Positions 26,082 through 35,031 of a stretch of 64,000 bases of DNA are shown here, one piece after another (the stretch's first letter is position 1; each line of letters begins with the position of its first letter). The position numbers and the translations under genes are program-made. The stretch is taken from the NCBI RefSeq assembly GCF_036077095.1, contig NZ_CP107960.1, positions 8,370,001-8,434,000 of the forward strand, in the 5' to 3' direction. The DNA comes from Streptomyces sp. NBC_00376 (lineage in GTDB: Bacteria > Actinomycetota > Actinomycetes > Streptomycetales > Streptomycetaceae). Under the pieces are notes generated by a model that was not told the origin of the DNA, made no database searches, and saw nothing but the letters and a program-made list of their open reading frames with translations.

Positions 26082-26897
26082 TCACTCCTTGGTGGCCCCG
26101 GCCAGCAGGCCGGAGATGAACTGGCGTTGCAGGACGAGGAAGAGGGCCATCACGGGGACGGCGGCGATGGCGGCGGCGAGCAGGACCTGCGCGTAGTTGG
26201 TGGTCGCAAGGCCCTGCAGGGTGGCGGTGGCCACGGGCAGCGTGTACATGTCGGGGCTGCGCAGCGCGATCAGCGGCCAGACGAACTGGTTCCAGCCGCC
26301 GAGAAAGACGAACAGCGCGAGCGCCGCGATGACCGGCCGGTTGACCGGGATGACGATCCGCCACAGCACCCGCAGTTCGCCCGCGCCGTCGACGCGGGCC
26401 GCGTCCAGGAGTTCGTCGGGCATGGAGCGCAGCGCCTGCCGCATCAGGAAGATGCCGAACGGGGTGACCAGGCCCGGGAGGATGACGGACTGGTAGGAGT
26501 CGATCAGGCCCAGTTTCATCATCATCTCGAAGATCGGGATGAGCATCACCGTGTCGGGGAGGACGAGGGTGCTGAGCAGCAGGACGAAGAACAGATTGCG
26601 CCCGCGGAACTCGAACTTGGCGAAGGCGTAGCCCGCAAGGACCGAGACGGCGACCGCGCCTGCCGTCTGGACGCCCGCCACCAGCACGGTGTTGAACAGG
26701 ACGCGGGTGAGCCCGATGGAATCCTGGAGCCCCTGGAGGTTCTCCATGAGGTGACCGCCGGGCAGCAGCTTCGGCGGCCAGGAGAACACGTCGCTGTTCT
26801 CCTGCGTGGCGGCCATGGCGAGCCAGTAGAACGGACCGACGCAGAGCCCGAAGGCGCCCGCGAGGAGCAGGGTGAGGAGGAGGCTGCGGCGCTTCAC
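26082..26897 (-). CDS. Carbohydrate ABC transporter permease, MalG type
   Basis: A 271-residue permease with six hydrophobic segments and the EAA loop ELLDAARVDGAGELRVLWRIVIP. The GTG start overlaps the stop of the MalF-type gene by 4 bp (GTGA), a sign of tight coupling. Its own stop nearly meets the start of the GH36-like gene. As in locus 1, no ATPase gene is present. Confidence 0.93.
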   Translation of the reverse strand: MKRRSLLLTLLLAGAFGLCVGPFYWLAMAATQENSDVFSWPPKLLPGGHLMENLQGLQDSIGLTRVLFNTVLVAGVQTAGAVAVSVLAGYAFAKFEFRGRNLFFVLLLSTLVLPDTVMLIPIFEMMMKLGLIDSYQSVILPGLVTPFGIFLMRQALRSMPDELLDAARVDGAGELRVLWRIVIPVNRPVIAALALFVFLGGWNQFVWPLIALRSPDMYTLPVATATLQGLATTNYAQVLLAAAIAAVPVMALFLVLQRQFISGLLAGATKE

Positions 26898-27850
26898 TTG
26901 CGCTCTCCCATCAGGCGGACCTGCAGGAAGCCGAGCACGGCCACGATCAGCGCGAGCGCGTAGGCGAGAGCCGAGGCGTAGCCGAAGTCGAAGTATTTGA
27001 AGCCGTTGTTGTAGAGGTACATGGTGACCGTCAAGGTGGCGTTGTCGGGGCCGCCGCCGGTGAGGACGTACGGCTCGTCGAAGAGCTGCAGGGTGCCGAT
27101 GGTGGAGAGCACCACGGTGAGGAGCAGGATCGGCCGCAGCTGGGGAAGGGTGATGGAGACGAAGCGGCGGACCGGTCCCGCGCCGTCGACCTTCGCGGCC
27201 TCGTACAGCTCCTGGGGAATGCCCTGGAGGCCGGCGAGGTAGATCACCGCGTTGTAGCCGGTGTAGTGCCAGGTGATGACGAGGACGACGCCGACGCGGG
27301 CCCAGAAGGGGCTGCCGAGCCAGTTCACCCGGTCGATGCCGAACAGGGAGAGGACCCAGTTCAACAGTCCGGCGTCGCGGTTGAGGATCACGGAGAACAT
27401 CACGCCCGCGGCGACCAGACCGGTCAGCGAGGGGACGAAGACGCCGAGCCGCCAGAGCGGGCGCAGCCAGACCTTGGTGGAGTTGAGGCCGAGGGCGACG
27501 AGCAGGGCGAGCCCGAGCATCAGCGGCACCTGGACGACCAGGATCAGCGCGGTGTTCTTCAGCGCGGTCCAGAACAGCGGGTCGCTCAGCAGGCGCTGGT
27601 AGTTGCCGAGCCCGGTGAAGTGCCGACCGGCGCCGTTGCCGGTGGTGAGGCTGATCCAGAGCGAGGCGACGATGGGGTACGCCTTGAAGATCGCGAAGCC
27701 CAGCACGGCGGGCATGATCAGCAGGTACGGGACGGAGGTGCGGGTCAGCAGTCGGCGGCGGCACGGGCGGGTGCGGCGGGTCTGCTTGGTGGTGCCGCGG
27801 CCGGCCGGGGTGGTGGTGGCGGGAGCGTGTTCGGACGGGGCGAGGGACAT
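26894..27850 (-). CDS. Carbohydrate ABC transporter permease, MalF type
   Basis: A 318-residue permease with a basic N-terminal tail, six hydrophobic segments, and the EAA loop ELYEAAKVDGAGPVRRFVSITLPQL followed by LFDEPYVLTGGGPDNATLT. It starts 5 nt after the binding protein stop. It pairs with the MalG-type gene that overlaps its end. Confidence 0.93.
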   Translation of the reverse strand: MSLAPSEHAPATTTPAGRGTTKQTRRTRPCRRRLLTRTSVPYLLIMPAVLGFAIFKAYPIVASLWISLTTGNGAGRHFTGLGNYQRLLSDPLFWTALKNTALILVVQVPLMLGLALLVALGLNSTKVWLRPLWRLGVFVPSLTGLVAAGVMFSVILNRDAGLLNWVLSLFGIDRVNWLGSPFWARVGVVLVITWHYTGYNAVIYLAGLQGIPQELYEAAKVDGAGPVRRFVSITLPQLRPILLLTVVLSTIGTLQLFDEPYVLTGGGPDNATLTVTMYLYNNGFKYFDFGYASALAYALALIVAVLGFLQVRLMGERK

Positions 27851-27855
27851 GGTGG

Positions 27856-29184
27856 TCAGACCGCCTGCTGCCGACCGGTCTGCTGGGCAAGCTGCTCGGC
27901 GGCCTTCTTGAGGGCGTCGGCCGGGTCGGCGCCCTTGAGCAGCACTTGGCTCTGGGCGTCGCTGGCGAACTTGAGGGCGCGGGCGTAGTCGCCGGTGAAG
28001 TTGGTGGCCCGAGCATCGGCGGAGAGCGATTCGACGAAGGGCTTCAGCACCTTCTGGCCGCCGTAGAAGGGGTGCGGCGAGCTGAACTTCGGGTCGTCGT
28101 ACGCCGCCTTGAGGGCGGGGAAGACGCCGCCGGAGGCGAACATCCGGTTGATTCGGGCGGGCTTGGTGAGCGCGTACTCGATGAATCGCCAGGCGGCCTT
28201 GCGACGCGTGCTGGAGCCGGAGACGGCCAGGTAGGTGGAGTTGACGATGGCGTTGCGCTTGCCCCCGGGAACGGCGGCGGGCGGCTGCATGGAGCGCCAC
28301 TTCCCCTTCTGCTCGGGGAACGTGGAGGCCAGATACTCCACGGCCCAGGCCGCCTCCGCGTAGGTGGCGAGCTTCCCTTGGCCGAGCAGGCGCTTCTCGG
28401 TGCCCTGGCCCGCGGTGTCGGCGATCAGACCGGCGTCGTTGAGCCGCTTGATGATGGTGAGGGCCTTGATGGCGGCCGGGGAGGCGAGCGTGATCTTCCC
28501 GTCCTGGTCGAAGTAGAAGACGTCCTGGAGTTGCATCAGGTTCTGGAAGAAGTCCATGTCCTGGGTGGCGCCGGTCTTGTCGAGCCCCAGCAGCCGGACA
28601 CCGGTGGCGTTGAGGATCTTCGACCCTGCGGCGATCATGTCGTTCCAGTCGCCGATGCCGTCGGGGTCGACACCGGCCTTCTCGAAGTGGTCGTGACGGT
28701 AGAAGAGACCGAGTGGGTTGACCTCCCACGGGAGGGCGTGGGCGGCCTTGTTCTCGCCTATGACGGTCGGCCATAGACCCTTGGCGAAGGCGTCCTTGTA
28801 CTTGTCGGCGCCGAGCCTGGACAGGTCGGCGATGCCGTCGGGGAACTTGTCCAGGTAACCGGGCAGGTAGTCGACGCCGATGTGCAGGACGTCCGCGAGG
28901 CCCTTGCCGCCCGAGGCGAGGCCGACGGTGATCTTGTCCCAGATGGCCGGGTTGCCGACATCCTGGACGTCGACCTCGATGCCGGGGTTGTCCCGCTCGA
29001 AGGCGGGGACGACGCTGCGCAGGCCCTCGGCCGGGGTGGTCCAGCTCCAGACGGTGATTTTGCCGCTGTCGCCGTCGCCTCCGGCGCTGCCCGACCCGTT
29101 GTCGCCGCAGGCGGCAAGGCCGAGTCCGGCGACGGAGGCGGTGGCGAGCTGAAGCAGACGGCGGCGGCTCAGTTGGTGGGACAT
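27856..29184 (-). CDS. Extracellular sugar-binding lipoprotein (ABC importer)
   Basis: A 442-residue solute-binding protein. The ATG at 29184 has CAGGAG 5 nt upstream; a longer frame has no such site. The signal peptide combines an RRR start with a lipobox, GLAAC, so the protein is a lipoprotein and possibly Tat-exported. The body has VVPAFERDNPGIEVDVQ, AAWAVEYLASTFPEQKGKW and WRFIEYALTKP, typical of family 1 binding proteins. Its start codon lies inside the end of the PLP enzyme gene, overlapping by 16 bp. Confidence 0.93.
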   Translation of the reverse strand: MSHQLSRRRLLQLATASVAGLGLAACGDNGSGSAGGDGDSGKITVWSWTTPAEGLRSVVPAFERDNPGIEVDVQDVGNPAIWDKITVGLASGGKGLADVLHIGVDYLPGYLDKFPDGIADLSRLGADKYKDAFAKGLWPTVIGENKAAHALPWEVNPLGLFYRHDHFEKAGVDPDGIGDWNDMIAAGSKILNATGVRLLGLDKTGATQDMDFFQNLMQLQDVFYFDQDGKITLASPAAIKALTIIKRLNDAGLIADTAGQGTEKRLLGQGKLATYAEAAWAVEYLASTFPEQKGKWRSMQPPAAVPGGKRNAIVNSTYLAVSGSSTRRKAAWRFIEYALTKPARINRMFASGGVFPALKAAYDDPKFSSPHPFYGGQKVLKPFVESLSADARATNFTGDYARALKFASDAQSQVLLKGADPADALKKAAEQLAQQTGRQQAV

Positions 29185-30368
29185 ATGGGCTCCTGGGAGT
29201 GGGACGTGGGGCGGGTGAAGACGTGCAGCGCCTCGGTGAGCAGGTCCGCCGCGGCGTCGGGGGTCGAAGCGTGGGGAGACAGCCGGATCCACTCGTCGCG
29301 ACGGGTGGTGATGACTCCGCCCGCTTCGAGGGCGCGGTGGACGGCGGCGGGATCATGACCGGGCAGCCGGAAAGCGCCGATGCCGCCGCGCTCCTGGGGC
29401 CCGAGCCCGTCCAGCAGGACCTCGGCACCTGCCTGGCGTGCACGATCGAGCAGTTCGTTGAGGACGGCGCGGATGCGACCGCCGACGACGGCCGGTCCGC
29501 CCTGGCCGGCCAGGGCGTCGATCGCCGCGCCGATGGCAGCGGCGGCCGGGAAGTCCGGGTTGGTGGCGAGATGGGCGGCGGCCCCGGGCAGCGGTGGCGC
29601 CGGATGCCGGGGCGAGAAGGGTTCCGTGACGCCGGCCCAGCCACCGAGCCCGGGAGCCAGGCGCTCGGCGCACCGGTCGCGGATCAGTAGCAGCGCGGCT
29701 CCCCAGCCGGCCCGTAGCCACTTCTGGCCGCCGCTGACGAGGATGTCTGCGGCGTCCACTTCGAGCGGGACGGAGCCCAGGCCCTGGATGGCGTCGACGA
29801 TCAGCAGCCGGCCGGGCCCGAGGACCTCCTTGAGGGCGGCGAGCGGTGCCAGGTGGCCGGTGAGCGAGTCGACGGCACTGACGGCGAGGGCGGTGACGTC
29901 GGGAGTGAGGTGGCGGCGCAGGAGGTCGGGGGTGATGTGTCGCTGCCCGTCCGGGTCGACGAGGCGGACCGCGGGACCGCCGCGGCCGGCGAAGCGAAGC
30001 CAGGGGTAGAGGTTGGCGGGGAACTCGTCGCGGGGCACCAGGACGGTACCGGGGCCGTGGAGTGCGGCGGCCACGGTGAACAGGCCGTTGCTGGTGGACG
30101 GGGCGAGGGCGATCTCGTGCCGACGGGCGTCGAGCAGCCGGGCGGCCGAAGTCTGGGCGGCGTCGCTGAGGGCGAACAGCCGGTCGAGGTCGGTGGGGTC
30201 GAGGCGGGCGGCGAGCGCGGTCGTGGTGGCGAGCGCGGCGGCGGCCGGGCGGGAGAGCGGGCCGATCCTGGCGTAGTCGAGGTAGCCCGCCCTCGGACCG
30301 TGAGCGGGAGCCGGACCGGAGACCGCGGGGGTGACGGATTCGGGTGCCGGACGGATTTGATCGTTCAA
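29169..30368 (-). CDS. Class V aminotransferase-fold PLP enzyme
   Basis: A 399-residue fold-type I PLP enzyme. It shows AGYLDYARIGPLSRPA at the N-terminus, LAPSTSNGLFTVAAAL, VDAIQGLGSVPLEVDAAD with the Asp that holds the pyridine nitrogen, and SGGQKWLRAGWG with the PLP-binding Lys. No catalytic Cys of NifS/SufS desulfurases is apparent, so an aminotransferase, epimerase or lyase of the isopenicillin-N-epimerase-like group is more likely. The only start in reach is TTG at 30368, and the ribosome site is weak. It is the first gene of sugar locus 2 and overlaps the binding protein gene. Such an enzyme at the head of a sugar importer operon is uncommon and hints at an amino-sugar or amino-acid-linked substrate. 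Confidence 0.83.
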   Translation of the reverse strand: MNDQIRPAPESVTPAVSGPAPAHGPRAGYLDYARIGPLSRPAAAALATTTALAARLDPTDLDRLFALSDAAQTSAARLLDARRHEIALAPSTSNGLFTVAAALHGPGTVLVPRDEFPANLYPWLRFAGRGGPAVRLVDPDGQRHITPDLLRRHLTPDVTALAVSAVDSLTGHLAPLAALKEVLGPGRLLIVDAIQGLGSVPLEVDAADILVSGGQKWLRAGWGAALLLIRDRCAERLAPGLGGWAGVTEPFSPRHPAPPLPGAAAHLATNPDFPAAAAIGAAIDALAGQGGPAVVGGRIRAVLNELLDRARQAGAEVLLDGLGPQERGGIGAFRLPGHDPAAVHRALEAGGVITTRRDEWIRLSPHASTPDAAADLLTEALHVFTRPTSHSQEPICPTN

Positions 30369-30369
30369 A
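30356..30369. promoter_or_regulatory. Palindrome over the first gene of locus 2 (candidate LacI operator)
   Basis: TTTGA and TCAAA flank a TCGT centre, a perfect inverted repeat in an otherwise very GC-rich region. It covers the TTG start of the PLP enzyme gene, so the locus 2 LacI protein may bind here. If so, either the transcript is nearly leaderless or the true start lies further in. Confidence 0.45.
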
Positions 30370-31278
30370 AAACTGACCTAACAGAGCTCGATACACGCAC
30401 GTTCAGGAATTTGAAGGTTCACAATAGGGAGATCGAGACGACCCGGCAAGACGTTCAGCGCAACTACTTTCCAGCGAGACGGCCGACAGGCCCCCGCGCA
30501 GGCGGGCGGTATGCGCAGGCCCGTCCCGGTCACGTGGATCCGGTGCGGCGCCGCCCGCGCGTCGGCGTGGAACCGCATCCACCACCGACCGCCACCCGCT
30601 CGGCATGGACCGGCCGCACCGGTGAACTCCCCGGTTCGCAACAACGTCAGCTGGTACCGACCGGCACCGATGCCAGTGGCATCGGCCCTGGAGGAGTGGT
30701 CGCGGGCCGGACCCACGGGCAAGAATCCGTACGTACTCTGACGATGTTGTCGTCCCCGGGAGTGAATCGATGTCGCGGTGAGGGCATCGTCGTATCGCGG
30801 GCGAGGACGCTTCCGTCGGCGGCCGGAAATTCGGCTCCCGGTCGTCGGATCACCTCTCCGGTGAACTCCGGGACCCGGTGTCGCGAACACGCTCTGCGGG
30901 TCGGCAGGAGCTCGCGGTGCACGGGACGGGGCGCCTTGTCGGTAACCCGGGGCGGCGGTTCCTCGCGGCGGGGTGGACGAACTCCTGTCCGCCGCCCGTG
31001 AATCGGGAACGAATGAACGTCTGCGGCAGCCCGGAGAAGCGGCTGCGTACGACGAAGGTGACGCCCGCGCCCACGGAACGGAAGCCGGTCCGAAGGCAGT
31101 GGAATGGGACTTGTGGGACGATCTGCGGCCATGCGCAGACGTCCCGCGCACTATCCACCCATATTTTGCGTGACTGTCACCTCGGCCCACCTTCCATAAG
31201 CCCGGGTTCTCTTGAATACTCCCTCTGCCACTCATCGTGGACGGAAATCACTGAAGCAACAGGAGGATCCCCACAGCC
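30370..31278. other. Long intergenic region before phospholipase C
   Basis: About 0.9 kb with no supported gene; the frames present have no recognisable protein features. It should hold the promoter of locus 2 (left end) and of the phospholipase gene (right end). A 19-bp palindrome at 30665-30683 (CCGATGCCA and TGGCATCGG around one base) could bind a regulator. Two similar stretches (CCGGTGAACTCC near 30617 and 30855) form a loose direct repeat. Confidence 0.45.
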
Positions 31279-33333
31279 ATGACCGAAATCAACCGGCGTC
31301 GCTTCCTTCAAATCGCGGGAGCTACCGCGGGGTTCACCGCTCTGTCCGGATCCATCGACCGCGCCGCAGCCATCCCCGCGGCGCGCCGCAGTGGAACCGT
31401 CCAGGACGTCGAACACATCGTCGTCCTCATGCAGGAGAACCGTTCCTTCGATCATTACTTCGGGTCGATGAAGGGCGTCCGGGGCTTCGGCGACCCCCGC
31501 CCGGTGACACTGCCCAGCGGCAAGCCGGTATGGCACCAGACCAGCTTTTTCGGCAAGGAAACGCTGCCGTACCACCCGGACGCCGACGACCTGGGCATGC
31601 AGTTCATCGCAGGCCTCGATCACGACTGGGCCGGTGGGCACAGCGCGTTCAACAACGGTAAGTACGACAACTGGATCCCCGCCAAGGGCACCGGCACCAT
31701 GGCGTACCTGACACGGGAAGACATCCCGTTCCATTACGCCCTCGCCGACAAATTCACCGTCTGCGACGACTACCACTGCTCGTTCATGGGTGCGACCGAC
31801 CCGAACCGCTACTACATGCTTTCCGGACACGTCGGCAACGACGGTACCGGCGGCGGCCCGGTCCTCGGTAATCAGGAAGCGGGCTACGGCTGGACGACGT
31901 ACGCCGAGCGCCTTGAGAAGGCAGGAATTTCCTGGAAGGTGTACCAGGACATCGGCGACGGCCTCGATGCGGCCGGCGGCTGGGGCTGGATCAACGACGC
32001 ATACCGCGGCAACTACGGCGACAATTCCCTGCTGTACTTCAACAACTACCGCAATGCCAAGCCCGGCGACCCCCTTTACGAAAAGGCCCGCACCGGCACG
32101 AACGCCAAGGCGGGAGACGGATACTTCGACATCCTCAAAGCCGACGTCAAGGCCGGCAGATTGCCGCAGATCTCCTGGATCGCCGCCCCCGAAGCGTTCT
32201 CCGAACACCCCAACTGGCCTGCAAACTACGGCGCTTGGTACATCTCGCACGTCCTTGACGCGCTCACCTCGAACCCCGAGGTATGGAGCAGGACCGCCCT
32301 GTTCATCACCTACGACGAGAACGACGGCTACTTCGACCACGTCGTACCGCCCTATCCGCCGGCCTCCGCCGGCCAGGGCCTGTCCACCGTCGACACCACG
32401 CTCGACCACTACAAGGGCAGTATCGGATACGCCGCAGGTCCGTACGGCCTCGGGCAGCGTGTCCCGATGATCGTTGTCTCGCCGTGGTCCACCGGCGGAT
32501 ACGTCTGCTCCGAGACCTTCGACCACACCTCGATCCTGCGCTTCATGGAGAACCGGTTCGGGGTGAAGGAGACCAACATCTCGCCATGGCGGCGCGCCAT
32601 CTGTGGTGACCTCACATCCGCCTTCGACTTCTCCCTCAAGAACACGAACCCGGCCGACCTGCCGGACACCGCGGGCTACGCCCCGCCGGACCGCGACCGC
32701 CACAACAGCTACGTACCGAGGCCACCTGCCCAGGGCGCCCTGCCCCGGCAGGAGGCCGGGGCGCGGCCGAGCCGCCCGCTCTCCTACGCCCCGTATGTCG
32801 ATGGGGCCGCAGACCTCTCGACCGGCAAGTACAAGCTGACGTTCAGCGCAGGGGACCAGGCGGGCGCCGCCTTCCAGGTGCGCTCCCAGAATCGCTCCGA
32901 CGGCCCGTGGACGTACACGGCGGCAGCCGGGAAGCCCGTCTCCGACAGCTGGAACTCGTATTATTCCAGCGGCAGTTACGACCTCACGGCCCACGGCCCG
33001 AACGGCTTCCTGCGCGCTTTCAAGGGCAACAACAAGGCCGCCGAGCCGGAGGTGACGGCACGCCACGACGCCGGCAACCTGAAGCTCACCCTGACCAACC
33101 CGTCGACCGTCGACGCACACCTCACCGTGACCAACGCGTACGGCGGCCGGCGCCAGACCTATACGGTCCGCGCCGGCGCCACCGTCGAGCAGAGCATCGA
33201 CCTGCGCGCGACCAAGCGCTGGTACGACCTGACGATCGTCGTCGAGGGCAACGCCGGATATCTGCGGCGCCTGGCCGGGCACGTCGAGAACGGTCGGGCC
33301 GGCGTGAGTGACCCGGGCATCGCGACCGTGTGA
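31279..33333 (+). CDS. Secreted phosphocholine-type phospholipase C
   Basis: A 684-residue exported enzyme of the phosphoesterase (PF04185) group. A twin-arginine signal NRRRFLQIAGATAG opens the protein. The catalytic domain shows VVLMQENRSFDHYFGSM near residue 50, HDWAGGHSAFNNGKYDNW and ITYDENDGYFDHVVPP, which hold metal-binding and active-site residues. The last 190 residues form two repeats of the bacterial phospholipase C C-terminal domain (for example YKLTFSAGD and LKLTLTNPS). It should cleave phosphatidylcholine or sphingomyelin outside the cell, often as a phosphate-scavenging enzyme. AGGAGG lies 10 nt before the ATG. It stands alone and ends in a strong terminator. Confidence 0.92.
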   Translation: MTEINRRRFLQIAGATAGFTALSGSIDRAAAIPAARRSGTVQDVEHIVVLMQENRSFDHYFGSMKGVRGFGDPRPVTLPSGKPVWHQTSFFGKETLPYHPDADDLGMQFIAGLDHDWAGGHSAFNNGKYDNWIPAKGTGTMAYLTREDIPFHYALADKFTVCDDYHCSFMGATDPNRYYMLSGHVGNDGTGGGPVLGNQEAGYGWTTYAERLEKAGISWKVYQDIGDGLDAAGGWGWINDAYRGNYGDNSLLYFNNYRNAKPGDPLYEKARTGTNAKAGDGYFDILKADVKAGRLPQISWIAAPEAFSEHPNWPANYGAWYISHVLDALTSNPEVWSRTALFITYDENDGYFDHVVPPYPPASAGQGLSTVDTTLDHYKGSIGYAAGPYGLGQRVPMIVVSPWSTGGYVCSETFDHTSILRFMENRFGVKETNISPWRRAICGDLTSAFDFSLKNTNPADLPDTAGYAPPDRDRHNSYVPRPPAQGALPRQEAGARPSRPLSYAPYVDGAADLSTGKYKLTFSAGDQAGAAFQVRSQNRSDGPWTYTAAAGKPVSDSWNSYYSSGSYDLTAHGPNGFLRAFKGNNKAAEPEVTARHDAGNLKLTLTNPSTVDAHLTVTNAYGGRRQTYTVRAGATVEQSIDLRATKRWYDLTIVVEGNAGYLRRLAGHVENGRAGVSDPGIATV

Positions 33334-33337
33334 CACC

Positions 33338-33370
33338 TGTGCCCCTCCGCCCGGTGGACGGAGGGGCACA
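33338..33370 (+). terminator. Terminator hairpin after phospholipase C
   Basis: A 12-bp perfect stem (TGTGCCCCTCCG and its complement) with a 9-nt loop starts 4 bp after the stop codon. Confidence 0.82.
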
Positions 33371-33635
33371 CACCCGAAGGGTGACGAGGCGTCAGCGTGC
33401 CGTGCCGGAGCTCACCACCCCGCGAGCCCGGCCCGTCGGGCCGGGACCTGATCGAGGGGACGACCGCGCTGCGGCCCGGCCGTCCAGGCGCCTCGTCGGC
33501 CCGGGCCCCGACGTCGTACGACTCGGGGCAGAAGGATGCGAAGCGCCTGCTTGCCTGTCCGGCTCGGGTGCGAGTCCGGCACCCGGGATCCGCCGGAGCG
33601 CGTACGGAATCCGCGACGCGAGCCCGGCGGGCGGC
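33371..33635. other. Spacer between convergent genes
   Basis: No gene. A short hairpin at 33427-33445 (CCCGGCCC, three-base loop, GGGCCGGG) could end transcripts from the minus-strand beta-glucosidase. A tRNA-like stem near 33580 was examined and dismissed. Confidence 0.4.
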
Positions 33636-34970
33636 TCAGCCGCGCTGGGCGCGGATGAGGTCGCGGTACCACGCGAAGGACGCCTTCGGGGTGCGGACCT
33701 GGGTGTCGTGGTCGACGTGGACGAGACCGAAGCGCTGGTGGAAGCCCTCGGCCCATTCGAAGTTGTCGATCAGGGTCCAGGTGAAGTAGCCGCGCACGTC
33801 CACGCCCTGGGCCACGGCGGTGTCGACGGCCTGGAGATGGGTGTCCAAGTAGTCGATGCGGTCGGGGTCGAGGACGGCCCCGTCCGCATCGACGACGTCC
33901 TCGGCCGAGCAGCCGTTCTCCGTGATGTAGACCGGCGGGAGTGCCGGGTAACGCTCCTTGAGGCCGACGAGCAGTTCCCGCAGGCCGTCGGGGACGACGG
34001 GCCAGTCGAAGGAGGTGCGGCGGTAGCCCTCGATGGGGGCCTCTTCGAACGGCAGCCCCTCGGACGCCGGCGCCTGGATCCGGGTCGGGTTGTAGTAGTT
34101 GATGCCGAGCGCGCTCAAGGGGGCCGAGATCAGTTCGAGATCGCCGTCCCGGACGGAGCCGTCGAGGGTCACGTCCGCGCCGAAGTCCGACAGGTCCGGG
34201 TAGGCGCCCTTGAAGATCGGGTCGTTGAACAGGCGGTTGTGCAGGTTGTCATAGGCTCGCGCGGCGGCCCGGTCGGCGGGGGAGTCCGAGGCGGGCCAGA
34301 CCGGGGTGCAGTTGTTGGCGATCATCACCTGGAGGCCGCGCGCCCGCAGCTCCCTGAGCGCCAGGCCGTGGCCGAGCAGCTGATGGTGGGCGACCGGCAG
34401 GCAGTCCAGGAACAGGGTGCGGCCCGGTGCGTGAGTGCCGAGACCGTAGCCCCAGACCATGTGGATGAACGGCTCGTTGAGCGTGATCCACTTCTGGACG
34501 CGGTCGCCCAGCCGGTCGGCCATGATGGCGGCGTACTCGGCGAAGCGGTGTGCTGTGTCGCGGTTCAGCCAGCCGCCGTCGTCCTCGAGGGCCTGCGGAA
34601 GGTCCCAGTGGAACAGGGTGGGGACGGGTTCGATGCCGCGGGTGAGCAGGCCGTCGACCAGCCGGTCGTAGAAGTCCAGGCCCTTGGGGTTGACCTCGCC
34701 CTTGCCGGTCGGCTGGATCCGGGGCCAGGCGATGGAGAAGCGGTAGCCGGTGAGGCCCGCCTCGGCCATCAGTGCGATGTCCTGCTCGTACCGGTGGTAG
34801 TGGTCGCAGGCCACGTCACCGGTGTGCCCGTCGCGGATCGTGCCGGGCCGCGCGGTGAAGGTGTCCCATACCGAGGGTCCGCGGCCGTCCTCCTTGGTGG
34901 CGCCCTCGATCTGATACGACGCCGTCGAGGCGCCCCAGATGAAGTCCGCAGGGAGATGGTCCAGTGTCAC
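33636..34970 (-). CDS. GH1 beta-glucosidase
   Basis: A 444-residue family 1 glycoside hydrolase of normal length. The acid/base Glu166 sits in KWITLNEPF and the nucleophile Glu351 in VYITENGCS. The N-terminal FIWGASTASYQIEG signature is present, as is FTWTLIDNFEWAEGF near the C-terminus. There is no signal peptide, so it cleaves imported beta-glucosides or beta-galactosides in the cytoplasm. The start is GTG 34970 with GAGG upstream. A TetR-type operator (34985-35005) lies directly before it, shared with the divergent tetR gene. Confidence 0.95.
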   Translation of the reverse strand: MTLDHLPADFIWGASTASYQIEGATKEDGRGPSVWDTFTARPGTIRDGHTGDVACDHYHRYEQDIALMAEAGLTGYRFSIAWPRIQPTGKGEVNPKGLDFYDRLVDGLLTRGIEPVPTLFHWDLPQALEDDGGWLNRDTAHRFAEYAAIMADRLGDRVQKWITLNEPFIHMVWGYGLGTHAPGRTLFLDCLPVAHHQLLGHGLALRELRARGLQVMIANNCTPVWPASDSPADRAAARAYDNLHNRLFNDPIFKGAYPDLSDFGADVTLDGSVRDGDLELISAPLSALGINYYNPTRIQAPASEGLPFEEAPIEGYRRTSFDWPVVPDGLRELLVGLKERYPALPPVYITENGCSAEDVVDADGAVLDPDRIDYLDTHLQAVDTAVAQGVDVRGYFTWTLIDNFEWAEGFHQRFGLVHVDHDTQVRTPKASFAWYRDLIRAQRG

Positions 34971-34984
34971 GTCTAACCTCCTGA

Positions 34985-35005
34985 AACATGAGCAGGGCTC
35001 ACGTT
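34985..35005. promoter_or_regulatory. TetR operator copy A (glucosidase / tetR)
   Basis: AACATGAG, five bases, CTCACGTT: a 21-bp inverted repeat. It overlaps a candidate -10 (TAACGT on the minus strand, 35001-35006) for the beta-glucosidase and lies 27 bp before the tetR start, so it can control both genes. Confidence 0.8.
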
Positions 35006-35031
35006 AACCCGCTCGATGGGATGATGGAAGC

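Noticed and set aside
23461..26196. A 911-codon plus-strand frame rich in Gly and Val
   Set aside because: Antisense of the lacI and GH36-like genes; composition typical of reverse-complement third-position bias.
31150..31200. Possible PHO boxes before the phospholipase C gene
   Set aside because: GTCACC- and CCCACC-like repeats are present, but the 11-bp spacing and core bases do not fit the PhoP direct-repeat pattern well enough.
33560..33600. A stem of six pairs with a 7-nt loop resembling a tRNA T-arm
   Set aside because: The loop lacks the TTCRANYC pattern, and no anticodon or acceptor stem could be folded around it.
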